A stretch of DNA of 64,000 bases from Actinomycetota bacterium. GTDB taxonomy: Bacteria; Actinomycetota; Thermoleophilia; Miltoncostaeales; Miltoncostaeaceae. The stretch lies in NCBI GenBank assembly GCA_963169235.1, contig CAUJCX010000047.1, forward strand, positions 105,124 to 169,123. Reading direction: 5' to 3'. Below, piece after piece: positions 1-7,898 of the stretch. The translations under genes and the position numbers were made by a program. Positions within the stretch are counted from its first letter, which is position 1. Each line of letters starts with the position of its first letter. The notes beneath the pieces were generated by a model that saw only the letters and a list, made by a program, of their open reading frames with translations, did no database searches and had not been told where the DNA came from.

Positions 1-1
1 G

Positions 2-1099
2 GACGCCGCCCAGCGCCTCGAGCGCGCGGGACACGACGTCATCCACCTGGAGGTGGGGGAGCCCGACTTCCCGACCCCCGGGCCCATCGTGGAGGCCGCC
101 CGCGCGGCCCTCGACGACGCCGGCCTGGGGTACACCCCCGCCCTGGGTCTGCCGCCGCTGCGCGAGGCCATCGCGGGGCACTACCGCGACGCGTTCGGCG
201 TCGATGTGGACCCCGCCCGGGTGGTGGTGACGCCGGGCTCGAGCGCCGCGCTGCTGCTGGCCATGGGCATGTACGCCGATGCCGGCGATCGTGTGCTGAT
301 GGCCGACCCCACGTACCCGTGCAACCGCCACTTCGCGACGTTCGTGGGCGGCGTGCCGGGCCTGGTGCCGACGGGAGCCGAGACCGGCTACCAGCTCACG
401 CGCGCGCTCTTGGAGGACGCGTGGACACCCGACGTGTCGGCGGTGATCGTGGCGTCGCCGTCCAACCCCACCGGCACGTGCGTGGATGCCGGCGAGGTGC
501 GCGCCATCGCCGAGCTGTGCCGCCAACGGGGGGCCGCGCTGATCGTGGACGAGATCTACCAGGGGCTCGTGTACGGCCGGGACCCCGAGACCGCCCTCGC
601 GGTGGCCCCCGACGCCGTGGTCATCTCGAGCTTCTCGAAGTACTTCCAGATGACGGGGTGGCGCCTGGGCTGGATGGTGGTGCCCGAGGACGCCGTGCGG
701 GACGTCGAGAAGCTGGCGCAGAACCTTTACATCTGCGCGCCCACACCCGCGCAGCACGCCGCGCTGGCCGCGTTCGCGCCCGGGACCCTGGCGATCCTGG
801 AGGAGCGCCGCGGCATCCTGGCCCAGCGTCGCGACGTGCTGCTGGACGCGCTGCCATCGACGGGCTTCCGCGTGCGCGTGCGCCCGGACGGGGCGTTCTA
901 CGTCTATTGCGACGTGTCCGGGGTGTGCGACGACAGCTTCGCGCTGGCCCACCGGCTGCTGCACGAGGCCCACGTGGCCCTCACGCCCGGGCGGGACTTC
1001 GGGTTCAACCGCCCCGGCGAGCACGTGCGCATCGCGTACACGCAGGACATCCCGCGCCTGCGCGAGGCGTGTGCCCGCATCCGGGCCGCGCTTGCGTAG
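2..1099 (+). CDS. PLP-dependent class I/II aminotransferase, 5' end cut by the window
   Basis: The reading frame is open from the window edge and 365 residues are visible, so only a short N-terminal part should be missing. The fold type I aminotransferase pattern is clear: the start of the small domain (HLEVGEPDFPTP), a substrate/PLP loop (ASPSNPTGT), the PLP-phosphate region (VDEIYQGLVYG), and the Schiff-base lysine in SSFSKYFQMTGWRLGW at about visible residue 213. The family transfers amino groups between amino acids and 2-oxo acids in the cytoplasm. The exact substrate cannot be read from the sequence; aspartate/tyrosine/methionine-type enzymes of subgroup I-gamma look closest. An internal GTG at 53 should not be taken as the start, because the conserved VGEPDFP motif begins there and coding clearly extends upstream. 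Confidence 0.9.
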   Translation, partial: DAAQRLERAGHDVIHLEVGEPDFPTPGPIVEAARAALDDAGLGYTPALGLPPLREAIAGHYRDAFGVDVDPARVVVTPGSSAALLLAMGMYADAGDRVLMADPTYPCNRHFATFVGGVPGLVPTGAETGYQLTRALLEDAWTPDVSAVIVASPSNPTGTCVDAGEVRAIAELCRQRGAALIVDEIYQGLVYGRDPETALAVAPDAVVISSFSKYFQMTGWRLGWMVVPEDAVRDVEKLAQNLYICAPTPAQHAALAAFAPGTLAILEERRGILAQRRDVLLDALPSTGFRVRVRPDGAFYVYCDVSGVCDDSFALAHRLLHEAHVALTPGRDFGFNRPGEHVRIAYTQDIPRLREACARIRAALA

Positions 1100-1141
1100 A
1101 TTCCCGCTCGTGACCATTCGGGCCAGGACGCAGAGGGGACG

Positions 1142-2107
1142 ATGACCGACACGGTACGCACCGCCGTCATCACGGGCTGGGGGGAGGCGCCGAGCGTGCA
1201 CGACCTGCCGGCGCCGCACGAGGCGCCGGGACGCTCGCTGGTGCGGCTGGTCGCCGCCGCCGTCAACCCCGTGGACCTCGCGATCGGTTCGGGGCGCTTC
1301 TACATGCCCCTGCCCGAGCCGCCGTTCACCGCGGGGGTGGAGGCCGTCGGCCACGTCGTGCAGTCGCACACGCTTGCGCCCGGCAGCCTGGTGTGGTGCC
1401 TGCGCCCGGACGCCGGGTGCTGGGCCGAGACGTTCAGCGCGCCCGACGACGCCCTGGTGCCCGTCGCGTCCGACGTCGACCCCGTCACCGCGGCCGCGAT
1501 GGGCGTCGCGGGGCTGGCCGGGTGGATGCCGGTGGTGACGCGCGGCGGCCTGGCGATGGGCGAGACCGTGGTGGTGCTGGGCGCCACCGGCGTGGCGGGG
1601 CAGGTGGCGCTGCAGGCCGCGCGCGCCCGCGGCGCGGGCCGGGTGGTGGCAGTGGGCCGCAACGCCGAGCGCCTTGAGGGCCTGCGGCGCTTCGGCGTGG
1701 ACGACATCCTGGCCATCGACGACGGCGACGACCTGGCGGGCCGCATCTCGGCCGCGTGCCCCGAGCGGGTCAACCTGGTGATCGACATGCTGTGGGGCGA
1801 GGCGGTGGCGGCCTGCATCCCCGCGATGGCGGTGGGTGGCCGCATCGTGCAGGTGGGCAGCGCGTCCGGTCAGACCGCCGTGCTGCCAGGCGGGCCGCTG
1901 CGGGGCGGGCGCCTCGACATCCGCGGCTTCAGCGTGTTCTCCGAGCACGCCACCAGCGTCGCCATCGCCCACGCCGACCTCACCCGGGCGGCGGCGGAGG
2001 GCGCCGTGGGCGTGCCGGTGCGCGAGATCGCGTTCGACGACGTGACCGAGGCCTGGGAGGAGCAGCGGGCCGGGACGGCGGGCGTCAAACTGGTGCTGAC
2101 GGCGTAG
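1142..2107 (+). CDS. Zinc-type alcohol dehydrogenase-like / quinone oxidoreductase (MDR family)
   Basis: A 321-residue medium-chain dehydrogenase/reductase. The N-terminal GroES-like half has the AAVNPVDLAIGSG and PFTAGVEAVGHV segments, and the nucleotide-binding half has a Rossmann motif (VVVLGATGVAGQVALQAA, about residues 140-157). No structural or catalytic zinc cysteine cluster is present, so it belongs with the zinc-independent NADPH:quinone reductase/enoyl-reductase-like members. The ATG follows a GAGGGG-like ribosome site. It lies 42 bp after the aminotransferase and ends at a strong hairpin before the tRNA, so it may be cotranscribed with the aminotransferase. The substrate is unknown. 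Confidence 0.85.
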   Translation: MTDTVRTAVITGWGEAPSVHDLPAPHEAPGRSLVRLVAAAVNPVDLAIGSGRFYMPLPEPPFTAGVEAVGHVVQSHTLAPGSLVWCLRPDAGCWAETFSAPDDALVPVASDVDPVTAAAMGVAGLAGWMPVVTRGGLAMGETVVVLGATGVAGQVALQAARARGAGRVVAVGRNAERLEGLRRFGVDDILAIDDGDDLAGRISAACPERVNLVIDMLWGEAVAACIPAMAVGGRIVQVGSASGQTAVLPGGPLRGGRLDIRGFSVFSEHATSVAIAHADLTRAAAEGAVGVPVREIAFDDVTEAWEEQRAGTAGVKLVLTA

Positions 2108-2129
2108 GGCGGGCGGCCCGCAGAACGCG

Positions 2130-2165
2130 TGAGGGCCCGGCGTCGCGGTGGACGCCGGGCCCTCA
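2130..2165. terminator. Strong hairpin terminator between the MDR gene and tRNA-Asn
   Basis: A perfect 15-bp inverted repeat (2130-2144 with 2151-2165) and a 6-nt loop. It sits 22 bp past the MDR stop codon and immediately 3' of the converging tRNA gene, so it could terminate both. There is no T-tract, as is common in very GC-rich actinobacteria. Confidence 0.75.
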
Positions 2166-2167
2166 TA

Positions 2168-2239
2168 CTCCTCGGGTAGGACTCGAACCTACAACCCCTC
2201 GGTTAACAGCCGAGTGCTCTACCATTGAGCTACCGAGGA
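2168..2239 (-). tRNA. tRNA-Asn (anticodon GTT)
   Basis: The reverse strand folds into a full cloverleaf. There is a 7-bp acceptor stem (TCCTCGG with CCGAGGA), a D arm (GCTC-GAGC), an anticodon stem CTCGG/CCGAG with loop CTGTTAA giving anticodon GTT, a T arm with TTCGAGT, and a G discriminator. The length is 72 nt with the discriminator, and CCA is not encoded. It decodes asparagine codons AAC/AAU. Confidence 0.95.
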
Positions 2240-2294
2240 TCGCTCCGGGCAGTCTATCGGACGGCACCCGGTCGGGATCAAGTGCCGGGGCACG

Positions 2295-2960
2295 TCACCC
2301 GGCGCGGCGCACGAACGCGTGGCGGTGGATCTCGCTTCCCCGCTCGTCGGGACGCCCCTCGAAACGCACGCTCTCGCGCGCGTGGCGCCAGCCGGTCTCG
2401 GTCATCTCGGCCACCAGCTCGCCGGCGGCGGGTCGCCGCGGGTCGGTGATGACGACGCGCCCGCCGGGGGCGGCGAGGCGGGCGATCAGGGGAGCCAGCT
2501 GCCGGGGGTGGCGGTTCTCGTAGAGGATGTCGGCGCCCATCACCAGGTCGAACGGGCCCCGCTCAAAGAGCTCCGGCGGGGGACAGGACCAGTCGGCCAC
2601 CATGGTGTCCAGCTCCCCGGCGCCCGCGTCGCGGGCGTTGGCCCGGGCGAACGCGAGGGCGTCGGGGTACCAGTCGGTGGCCAGCACGTGCGCGCCGCCC
2701 GCGAGGGCCACCAGCGACGGCAGGGCCAGGCCGGCGCCCAGCTCGACCACCCGCAGACCCGCGAGGTCTTCCCCGGCGCACCACTCGGCCAGCATGCGGC
2801 CGCTGGGCCACAGGTCGGCCCAGTACGGCAGGCGCTCGTCGCGCGCGTACTCGTCCTCGTCGATGAGGTCCTCGGCCGAGCGCGGGTGGGTCACCGCGAC
2901 GGTGAGCCCGCCCACGGCGATGCGCTCGGTGATCACGTCGTATCCGTCGGGCAGCGGCAT
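2295..2960 (-). CDS. SAM-dependent methyltransferase, family-16 / nicotinamide N-methyltransferase-like
   Basis: A Rossmann-type methyltransferase of 221 residues from ATG 2960. The pattern YWADLWPSGRMLAEW, then motif I VVELGAGLALPSL, then an acidic post-motif (ATDWYPDALAFARANA) and MGADILYENRH is that of the lysine methyltransferase-like family 16 (PF10294). Members methylate proteins or small amines; the target here is unknown. A GTG at 2972 would add four residues, but it overlaps a TAACGT hexamer (2971-2976) that looks like the -10 box, so I prefer the ATG. It converges on the MDR gene across the tRNA. Confidence 0.8.
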   Translation of the reverse strand: MPLPDGYDVITERIAVGGLTVAVTHPRSAEDLIDEDEYARDERLPYWADLWPSGRMLAEWCAGEDLAGLRVVELGAGLALPSLVALAGGAHVLATDWYPDALAFARANARDAGAGELDTMVADWSCPPPELFERGPFDLVMGADILYENRHPRQLAPLIARLAAPGGRVVITDPRRPAAGELVAEMTETGWRHARESVRFEGRPDERGSEIHRHAFVRRAG

Positions 2961-3054
2961 CGGCGTCCGCACGTTAGCGACGAGGCTCGACCCGGGGCCT
3001 CGGGATTGCTAGCCTCCACCGGTCGCCGACAGAGCTGCACGCGAGGAGTGAGAG

Positions 3055-3405
3055 ATGGCCGACGAGGTCGAGGAAGTCACCGAGGTCGACGAGAGCGTCG
3101 CCGAAGAGGTGGAGGAAGGCGCCCCCAACGCGCCGGACGACCTGGCCGATGCCGGCGAGGTCGACATCACCGCCACCGCGGTGGAGGCGCCCCCCGGCGC
3201 GCGCGTGGCGAAGGTGTACCTGTGCGAGCGCGGTCACCGCACCATGACCCTGTGGGGCAAGGTGCCCGAGGTGTGCCAGGCGCGCCCGACCCGCCACGGT
3301 GGCGTCTGCGGCCTGCCGATCTACCACATGACCGAGCTGCCCGAGCAGGTGCAGAAGGCGCTCAACCCGCTGAAGGCGTCCAAAAAGAAGGCCGGCAAGA
3401 AGTAG
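3055..3405 (+). CDS. Small acidic/basic protein with a Cys/His cluster, function unknown
   Basis: A 116-residue protein with three zones. Residues 1-45 are very acidic (Glu/Asp runs, probably disordered). A central part of about 45 residues carries YLCERGH, EVCQARP and GVCGLP, which could form a small zinc ribbon. The C-terminus is lysine-rich (KASKKKAGKK). A GAGGAG ribosome site lies just upstream of the ATG, and a TAGCCT -10-like box occurs about 40 bp upstream. The CxxxGH pattern is faintly reminiscent of RbpA-type RNA polymerase-binding proteins, but the similarity is too weak to name it. It is followed by a strong terminator, so it is a single-gene unit. Confidence 0.7.
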   Translation: MADEVEEVTEVDESVAEEVEEGAPNAPDDLADAGEVDITATAVEAPPGARVAKVYLCERGHRTMTLWGKVPEVCQARPTRHGGVCGLPIYHMTELPEQVQKALNPLKASKKKAGKK

Positions 3406-3430
3406 GCGGCCCCGCCATCGCACGTTCGCC

Positions 3431-3459
3431 CCGAGGGCCCGCATCGCGCGGGCCCTCGG
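3431..3459 (+). terminator. Hairpin terminator after the Cys/His-cluster gene
   Basis: A perfect 12-bp inverted repeat (CCGAGGGCCCGC at 3431-3442 with its complement at 3448-3459) and a 5-nt loop, 25 bp past the stop codon at 3405, followed by a short GTTT. Confidence 0.75.
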
Positions 3460-3502
3460 CGTTTGACGGGACCGTCTCCCCCCGACGAGGAGTGCACCAG
3501 GC

Positions 3503-3796
3503 ATGCTGCGCGTCGACGTGACGGGTGATTGCCCGCGGGGGCTCGCGTTCGACCCGACGGGCGAGCTGGACGCTCGAGCGCGCGCGGACGGGCTGTGGGA
3601 GGGCGATCCGGACTACGGACCTTCGGACGTAGGTGAAGGCCCGAGCGTCAGCATCACGCTGATCGTTCCCCCCGCGGCAGGCGCGAACGGCGCCGACCGC
3701 GAGGCATTCGCGTGGCGGTGGCTCCTCACGACCCTCGATGACATGGGCATCGACACTGCTGGTGCCGCCCTCTGGCGTTTCGGGGACGCCCACTGA
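3503..3796 (+). CDS. Hypothetical protein, 97 residues
   Basis: A short soluble protein with a convincing GAGGAG ribosome site upstream of its ATG and codon use like its neighbours. I recognise no domain. The N-terminal half is acidic and polar; the middle contains VSITLIVPPAAG, and the C-terminus is compact (WRWLLTTLDDMGIDTAGAALWRF), suggesting a small alpha/beta fold. It lies alone between a terminator and the converging peptidase gene. Confidence 0.6.
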   Translation: MLRVDVTGDCPRGLAFDPTGELDARARADGLWEGDPDYGPSDVGEGPSVSITLIVPPAAGANGADREAFAWRWLLTTLDDMGIDTAGAALWRFGDAH

Positions 3797-4086
3797 CCGA
3801 CCGCGCCCGCGGGCACCGCACCCCCGCCGAATACGAACATGACACCGTCAGTGCCGCATGACCGTGTGTCCACCCGAAGGGGGCAGCTGCCAGGTGCTCC
3901 GTAAGGCTTCGGCGTATCTGTCGCAGGCGAACCTGCGCCTGGGTGGCTCCCCAAAGTGACCTACCCACTCGTCCGGATCGTGACGGCGTTCTCGACCGCG
4001 GGTTGGGCTCGTTTTGCGTCTCGGTGGTGCGGGGTCGTGCCCAGCGGGCACTGCCCGTTGGTGGTGCCGAGGGGTGTGCTTACCAC
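3797..4086. other. Intergenic region between converging genes
   Basis: About 290 bp without a supported gene. It holds a small hairpin CGCAGG-CGAA-CCTGCG (3922-3937) and a GTGCCC-AGC-GGGCAC repeat near 4037-4051. Either could act as a terminator for the two converging genes. Third-position GC is lower here than in the flanking genes, as expected for non-coding DNA. Confidence 0.5.
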
Positions 4087-5877
4087 CTACGCGGAGGCCT
4101 CCGCGATCATCCGCTCCATCTCGGCGAACCCGGCGTCCCAGGCGTCCGGCGCGGCGATGTCGACGCCCAGGGGTGCCAGCAGCTCGGCGGGCGCGCCGGA
4201 GCCGCCGCGGCCCAGGAACTGCATGTAGCGGGCCCCGAACTCGGGACCCTCCTGGCGGTAGCGGGCGTACAAGGCCAGGGTCACCAGGTGCGCGAACACG
4301 TACGCGTACGTATAGAAGCGGGTCGAGATGAAGTGGGGGATGTACGACCAGCCCAGGCGGTACCCGTCGGGCAGGTCCATGGCGTCGCCGTAGTACGCCC
4401 GGTTGCACTCCATCCAGATCTCCGACAGGCGATCCGCGGTCAGCGTCTGCCCCTCGGCGCGTGCCGCGTACGCCCGCTGCTCATACCGGGCGAGCACGGT
4501 CTGGCGGAACACCGTGGCGAACGCGCCCTCCACGCGCTCGCACACCAGGGCCCGGCGGGTGCCCGCGTCGGTCTCGGTGGCAAGCAGATGATCGAACGTC
4601 ACCAGCTCGGCGAACGTCGACGGCACCTCCGCCAACGCCAGCCCCGTGTGGGTCGACAGCGCGGTCTGGTCGCGGTTGGACAGCGTGAAGTGCATGCCGT
4701 GGCCAAGCTCGTGGGCCAGCGTCATGACGTCGTTCATCTGGTCGGTGTAGTTCATCAGCACGTACGGGCGGGCGTCCTGGGCCACCGACGCGCAGAACGC
4801 CCCGCCCCGCTTTCCGGCGCGCGGCTCGGCGTCCACCCGGCGCTCGTCGAAGAACCCGCGGGCGATGCCCGCGATGTCGGGCGAGAAGCGCCCGAACGAC
4901 GTGTCGATGATGCGCTGCGCCTCGTCGTAGCGCACGGCGCGGGCATCGCCGAGGGGGGCGTACTGGTCCCACAGCTCCAGGCGGTCGAGCCCCAGCAGCG
5001 TCGCCTTGGCACGGAACCAGCGCTGCGCCAGGTCGTAGTGGCGCTCCACCGCGGCCATCATGTTGCCCACCACGTCTCGGTCGAGCTCGTTGCGCAGGTG
5101 CGTCGGATCCATCGGGTCGCCGTGGCCCCGCAGGCGGTCCATCGCCAGGCGGTCGCCCACCAGCGTGTCGTAGCAGTGCGCCAGCGTCGGCGTGTGCGGC
5201 TCGAGCGCCGCGTACAGCGTCTCAAGCGCCCGGCGGCGCACCGCGCGATCGTCGTTGCGCACGTACGCCAGCAGCCGGTCGACGGTGTGCGGGGTCTCGC
5301 CGTCGCCGGGGTCGAACGGCACCTCCAGGGTGGAGACCACCTGCGAGAAGAGCGTCTGCCACGCCGACGCCGCGGCCGGGCTGCGCTCGGACAGCATGCG
5401 CTCCTCGGGCTCCGACAGCGTGAACGGCGCGAACCGGCGCAGCGACACGAGGTGATGTCGGTCGCGGGCCACCTCCGGCGCGTCCGCCACGGCCTGGGCC
5501 TTGGCGTCGTCCACGTCGAGCCACTCCAGCTCGAAGAATCGCAACAGGTTGCCGGCCTCCACCATGCCCTGGTCCATCGCCGTCGACAGGTCGCGGTTCT
5601 CCTCGGCCGTCACGTCCACCGACTCGCGCAGGTGCGCGTACGAGCCCACGCGCGACAGCAGGTTGTCGATGCCGGCCAGCTCGGCCAGCGCCGCGGCCAT
5701 CGCGGGTCCGTCCAGGTCGGCCACGCGGCCGCGGTAGCGCTCGGCGAACGCGCGGCAGCGGTCGAGGCCCTCGGCCAGCCCGGCACGGGCGGCGGCGGCG
5801 TCGGCGGCCAGGGGGGAGAGATCCCAGTGCACCCCGGCGGCGTTGGGTTCGTTGGTGGTGGAGGCGTCGGTCGTCAT
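4087..5877 (-). CDS. pepF: Oligoendopeptidase F, M3B metallopeptidase
   Basis: A 596-residue cytoplasmic zinc peptidase that cleaves short peptides. The zinc-binding helix HELGHGMHF lies at about residue 388 and gives the two His ligands and the catalytic Glu; the third ligand Glu is in the following AEVPSTFAEL segment. The C-terminal GYRLGWSYIPHFISTRFYTYAYVFAHLV is the conserved substrate-tyrosine region of the PepF family. Length fits the family. The ATG at 5877 is preceded by TAGGCT (5884-5889) with a 6-nt gap, so the mRNA is probably leaderless. It ends in a region converging with the small hypothetical gene. Confidence 0.92.
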   Translation of the reverse strand: MTTDASTTNEPNAAGVHWDLSPLAADAAAARAGLAEGLDRCRAFAERYRGRVADLDGPAMAAALAELAGIDNLLSRVGSYAHLRESVDVTAEENRDLSTAMDQGMVEAGNLLRFFELEWLDVDDAKAQAVADAPEVARDRHHLVSLRRFAPFTLSEPEERMLSERSPAAASAWQTLFSQVVSTLEVPFDPGDGETPHTVDRLLAYVRNDDRAVRRRALETLYAALEPHTPTLAHCYDTLVGDRLAMDRLRGHGDPMDPTHLRNELDRDVVGNMMAAVERHYDLAQRWFRAKATLLGLDRLELWDQYAPLGDARAVRYDEAQRIIDTSFGRFSPDIAGIARGFFDERRVDAEPRAGKRGGAFCASVAQDARPYVLMNYTDQMNDVMTLAHELGHGMHFTLSNRDQTALSTHTGLALAEVPSTFAELVTFDHLLATETDAGTRRALVCERVEGAFATVFRQTVLARYEQRAYAARAEGQTLTADRLSEIWMECNRAYYGDAMDLPDGYRLGWSYIPHFISTRFYTYAYVFAHLVTLALYARYRQEGPEFGARYMQFLGRGGSGAPAELLAPLGVDIAAPDAWDAGFAEMERMIAEASA

Positions 5878-5883
5878 GCCCCG

Positions 5884-5889
5884 AGCCTA
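5884..5889 (-). promoter_or_regulatory. Leaderless -10 box of pepF
   Basis: TAGGCT on the reverse strand ends 6 nt before the ATG at 5877, and no Shine-Dalgarno is present. It fits the TANNNT leaderless pattern repeated through this window. Confidence 0.6.
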
Positions 5890-5912
5890 CCGCGCGGCGC
5901 CGGGGGTGACGG

Positions 5913-6743
5913 CTACGCGGGGATGCGCTCGAGCAGCGCGTCGGCGGCGTCGGGGTCGAGCGGCGGATCGCCCGTGTCGCCGGGCTCCACGCCGTCGCCG
6001 GGCCGGTGGTAGTCGGACCCGCCGCAGGCCACCAGCCCGAACGCCCGGGCCAGGCGCGCGTACTCGCGCCGGCGCACCGCGTCGTGCTCGGGCCGGTGCA
6101 CCTCGATGCCCGCAAGGCCGCGCGCGGCCAGCCGCTGCACGGCCGACGTCAGGTGCCGCGCGGGCAGGCCCATCGACGCGGGATGCGCCAGCACGGCGGC
6201 CCCGCCCGAGTCGCGGATGAGGGCCAGCGCCTCGGTGGGCGTGGGGGCGTCGTAGCCCACGTACGCGGGCCCGTGGTCGCCGAGGTACTGGTCGAACGCC
6301 TGGCGGCGGCTGGAGCAATGGCCGGCGGCGACGAGCGCGTCGGCGATGTGGGGGCGGCCCACGTTGCCCCCCGCACGGGCCATCACGTCGCCCAGGTCGA
6401 TGGGCGCGCCCAGCTCGGCGAGCGCGTCCACGATGCGGGCGGCGCGGTCGGTGCGTGCCGCCCGTGCGGCGGCCAGGTGCTCGCCCAGGGGCTGTGGGGA
6501 GGGGGACGGGAAGTACGCCAGCATGTGCAGGCTGCCGCGGGGCACGCGCACGCTCAGCTCGACCCCGGGGACCACGCGCACCCCGGCCTCCTGTCCGGCG
6601 GCCATGGCCTCGGCCACCCCGTCCATGGTGTCGTGGTCGGTGAGCGCCAGCACCCGCACGCCCCGCGCGGCGGCCCGGCGCACCAGCTCGGCGGGGGCGT
6701 GGTCGCCGTCGGACGCCGTGGAGTGCGTGTGGAGGTCGATCAC
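5913..6743 (-). CDS. PHP-domain phosphoesterase
   Basis: A 276-residue protein starting at GTG 6743 with VIDLHTHS, so metal-binding motif I (DLHTHS) is at the very N-terminus. Further PHP motifs follow: ALTDHDTMDG, VPGVELSV, VLAHPASMG and CGGSDYHRP. They form the trinuclear metal centre used for phosphate ester hydrolysis. Related proteins include RNase AM/YciV-type enzymes and nucleoside 3',5'-bisphosphate phosphatases. The start overlaps the upstream DUF454 gene by 4 bp (GTGA), indicating translational coupling. A longer upstream frame is antisense-like shadow coding and is not used. Confidence 0.85.
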   Translation of the reverse strand: MIDLHTHSTASDGDHAPAELVRRAAARGVRVLALTDHDTMDGVAEAMAAGQEAGVRVVPGVELSVRVPRGSLHMLAYFPSPSPQPLGEHLAAARAARTDRAARIVDALAELGAPIDLGDVMARAGGNVGRPHIADALVAAGHCSSRRQAFDQYLGDHGPAYVGYDAPTPTEALALIRDSGGAAVLAHPASMGLPARHLTSAVQRLAARGLAGIEVHRPEHDAVRRREYARLARAFGLVACGGSDYHRPGDGVEPGDTGDPPLDPDAADALLERIPA

Positions 6744-7174
6744 CCCGCGACGGTGCGCGCGGGGGCCACCTCGGGCCGGGGTTCGGGGCGCGTGACGATC
6801 CACACGGCGCACGCCGCGGTGACGATCAGCGCGATCACCGCCCCGGCGCGCGGCGCCTGCCACCACGCCACCGCGTCCGACGCGGCCATGGTGGCCACCG
6901 CCAGCGCCTTGGTGGGACGCGACACGGCGCGCTCGGTCTGCCACCGCACGATGACGGGGCCAAGCACGCGGTGCGACACGATGCGCTGGTGCAGCGCGGC
7001 CGACCCGCGGGCCGCGCAGAACACGGCGGCCAGCGCGAACGGCGTGGTGGGGAGCAGCGGCACGAACACGCCGACGAGGGCGATCACCAGCAGCACGTGC
7101 GCGGCGGCCCACCACACCAGGCGCACCGAGCGGCGCGCGCTCACCCGCGGCGGGGGCGCAACGTCAGCCGACAC
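6740..7174 (-). CDS. DUF454 / YbaN-family inner membrane protein
   Basis: 144 residues with a hydrophobic N-terminal hairpin (VWWAAAHVLLVIALVGVFVPLLPTTPFALAAVF), the LLPTTPF signature of the DUF454/YbaN family, the following ARGSxxLHxxIVSHRVLGPVI stretch, and a second hydrophobic pair near the C-terminus. The function of the family is not established. It overlaps cysH upstream by 11 bp and the PHP gene downstream by 4 bp, so the three form one operon. Confidence 0.82.
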   Translation of the reverse strand: MSADVAPPPRVSARRSVRLVWWAAAHVLLVIALVGVFVPLLPTTPFALAAVFCAARGSAALHQRIVSHRVLGPVIVRWQTERAVSRPTKALAVATMAASDAVAWWQAPRAGAVIALIVTAACAVWIVTRPEPRPEVAPARTVAG

Positions 7175-7874
7175 GGGGAAGGTGCAGGCCGCACTCGGTC
7201 TTGGCGGTGCCGGCCCAGCGGCCGCTGCGGGGATCGTCGCCCGGCGCGACGGGGCTCGTGCACGGCACGCAGCCGATGGACGGGTAGCCCTGGTCGTGCA
7301 GCGGGTTGTACGGGATGTCGTGCGCGAACAGGTAGCCCTTCACGTCCTCGTCGCTCCACGCCACCAACGGCTGCACCTTCACGATGCCGCGGGCCTCGTC
7401 CCACTCCACCGCCCGCGCGCCCTCGCGGGTGGCGCTCTGGGCGCGGCGGATGCCGGTGATCCAGGCGTCCGACCCCTCCAACGCACGCTCAAGCGGCAGC
7501 ACCTTGCGCAGAAAACAGCAGCGGTCGGGGTCGCGCTCCCACAGCGCAGGACCCTCGGCGGCCTCCTGCTGGGCGGGCGTGTGCTCGGCCCGGAAGCTCT
7601 CTAGCGTGAGGCCGTACCGCTCCACCAGGCGGTCGCGCGTGGCGTACGTCTCGGGGAACAGCAGCTCGGTGTCGAGCTCGACCACGCGCACCGCATCGGC
7701 GTGCGGACGCGTCATGTGGATGAGCACCGACGACTGCTGCTGCCACGAGCACGTCAGCACCAAGCGGCCCGCGAACTGCTCGGCCGCCCAGGCCAGCACG
7801 TCTTCCGCCGGCGCGCCGTCCAGCCGGTCGGCCGCGGCGCGTACATCGTCGGGAGTCATGACCGCGCGTGCCAT
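7164..7874 (-). CDS. cysH: Assimilatory adenylyl-sulfate (APS/PAPS) reductase
   Basis: A 236-residue enzyme that reduces activated sulfate to sulfite. It has the PP-loop-like region (VLTCSWQQQSSVL), the VELDTELLFPET segment, the RRAQSATR loop, and the C-terminal catalytic ECGLH motif. It carries both Cys pairs that bind a [4Fe-4S] cluster, CC in DRCCFLRK and CxxC in GCVPC. By established family knowledge this marks enzymes that use APS, with thioredoxin as donor. It is first in a three-gene unit and diverges from the SUI1-like gene with only 24 bp between starts. TAACGT ends 6 nt before the ATG. Confidence 0.93.
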   Translation of the reverse strand: MARAVMTPDDVRAAADRLDGAPAEDVLAWAAEQFAGRLVLTCSWQQQSSVLIHMTRPHADAVRVVELDTELLFPETYATRDRLVERYGLTLESFRAEHTPAQQEAAEGPALWERDPDRCCFLRKVLPLERALEGSDAWITGIRRAQSATREGARAVEWDEARGIVKVQPLVAWSDEDVKGYLFAHDIPYNPLHDQGYPSIGCVPCTSPVAPGDDPRSGRWAGTAKTECGLHLPRVG

Positions 7875-7880
7875 GAACCC

Positions 7881-7890
7881 ACGTTATCAT
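7881..7890. promoter_or_regulatory. Overlapping divergent leaderless -10 boxes of cysH and the yciH-like gene
   Basis: On the minus strand TAACGT (7886-7881) lies 6 nt before the cysH ATG. On the plus strand TATCAT (7885-7890) lies 8 nt before GTG 7899. The two hexamers share two base pairs in a 24-bp gap that has no room for Shine-Dalgarno sequences. Confidence 0.6.
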
Positions 7891-7898
7891 CGGTATCC

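Noticed and set aside
3943..6012. A 689-codon plus-strand open frame over pepF
   Set aside because: The minus strand encodes an intact M3B peptidase; the plus frame is Arg/Gly/Val-rich noise without motifs.
5913..7115. Long N-terminal extension of the PHP gene
   Set aside because: The extension is a shadow of the DUF454 gene. The PHP motif DLHTHS begins at GTG 6743, which overlaps the previous stop by GTGA.
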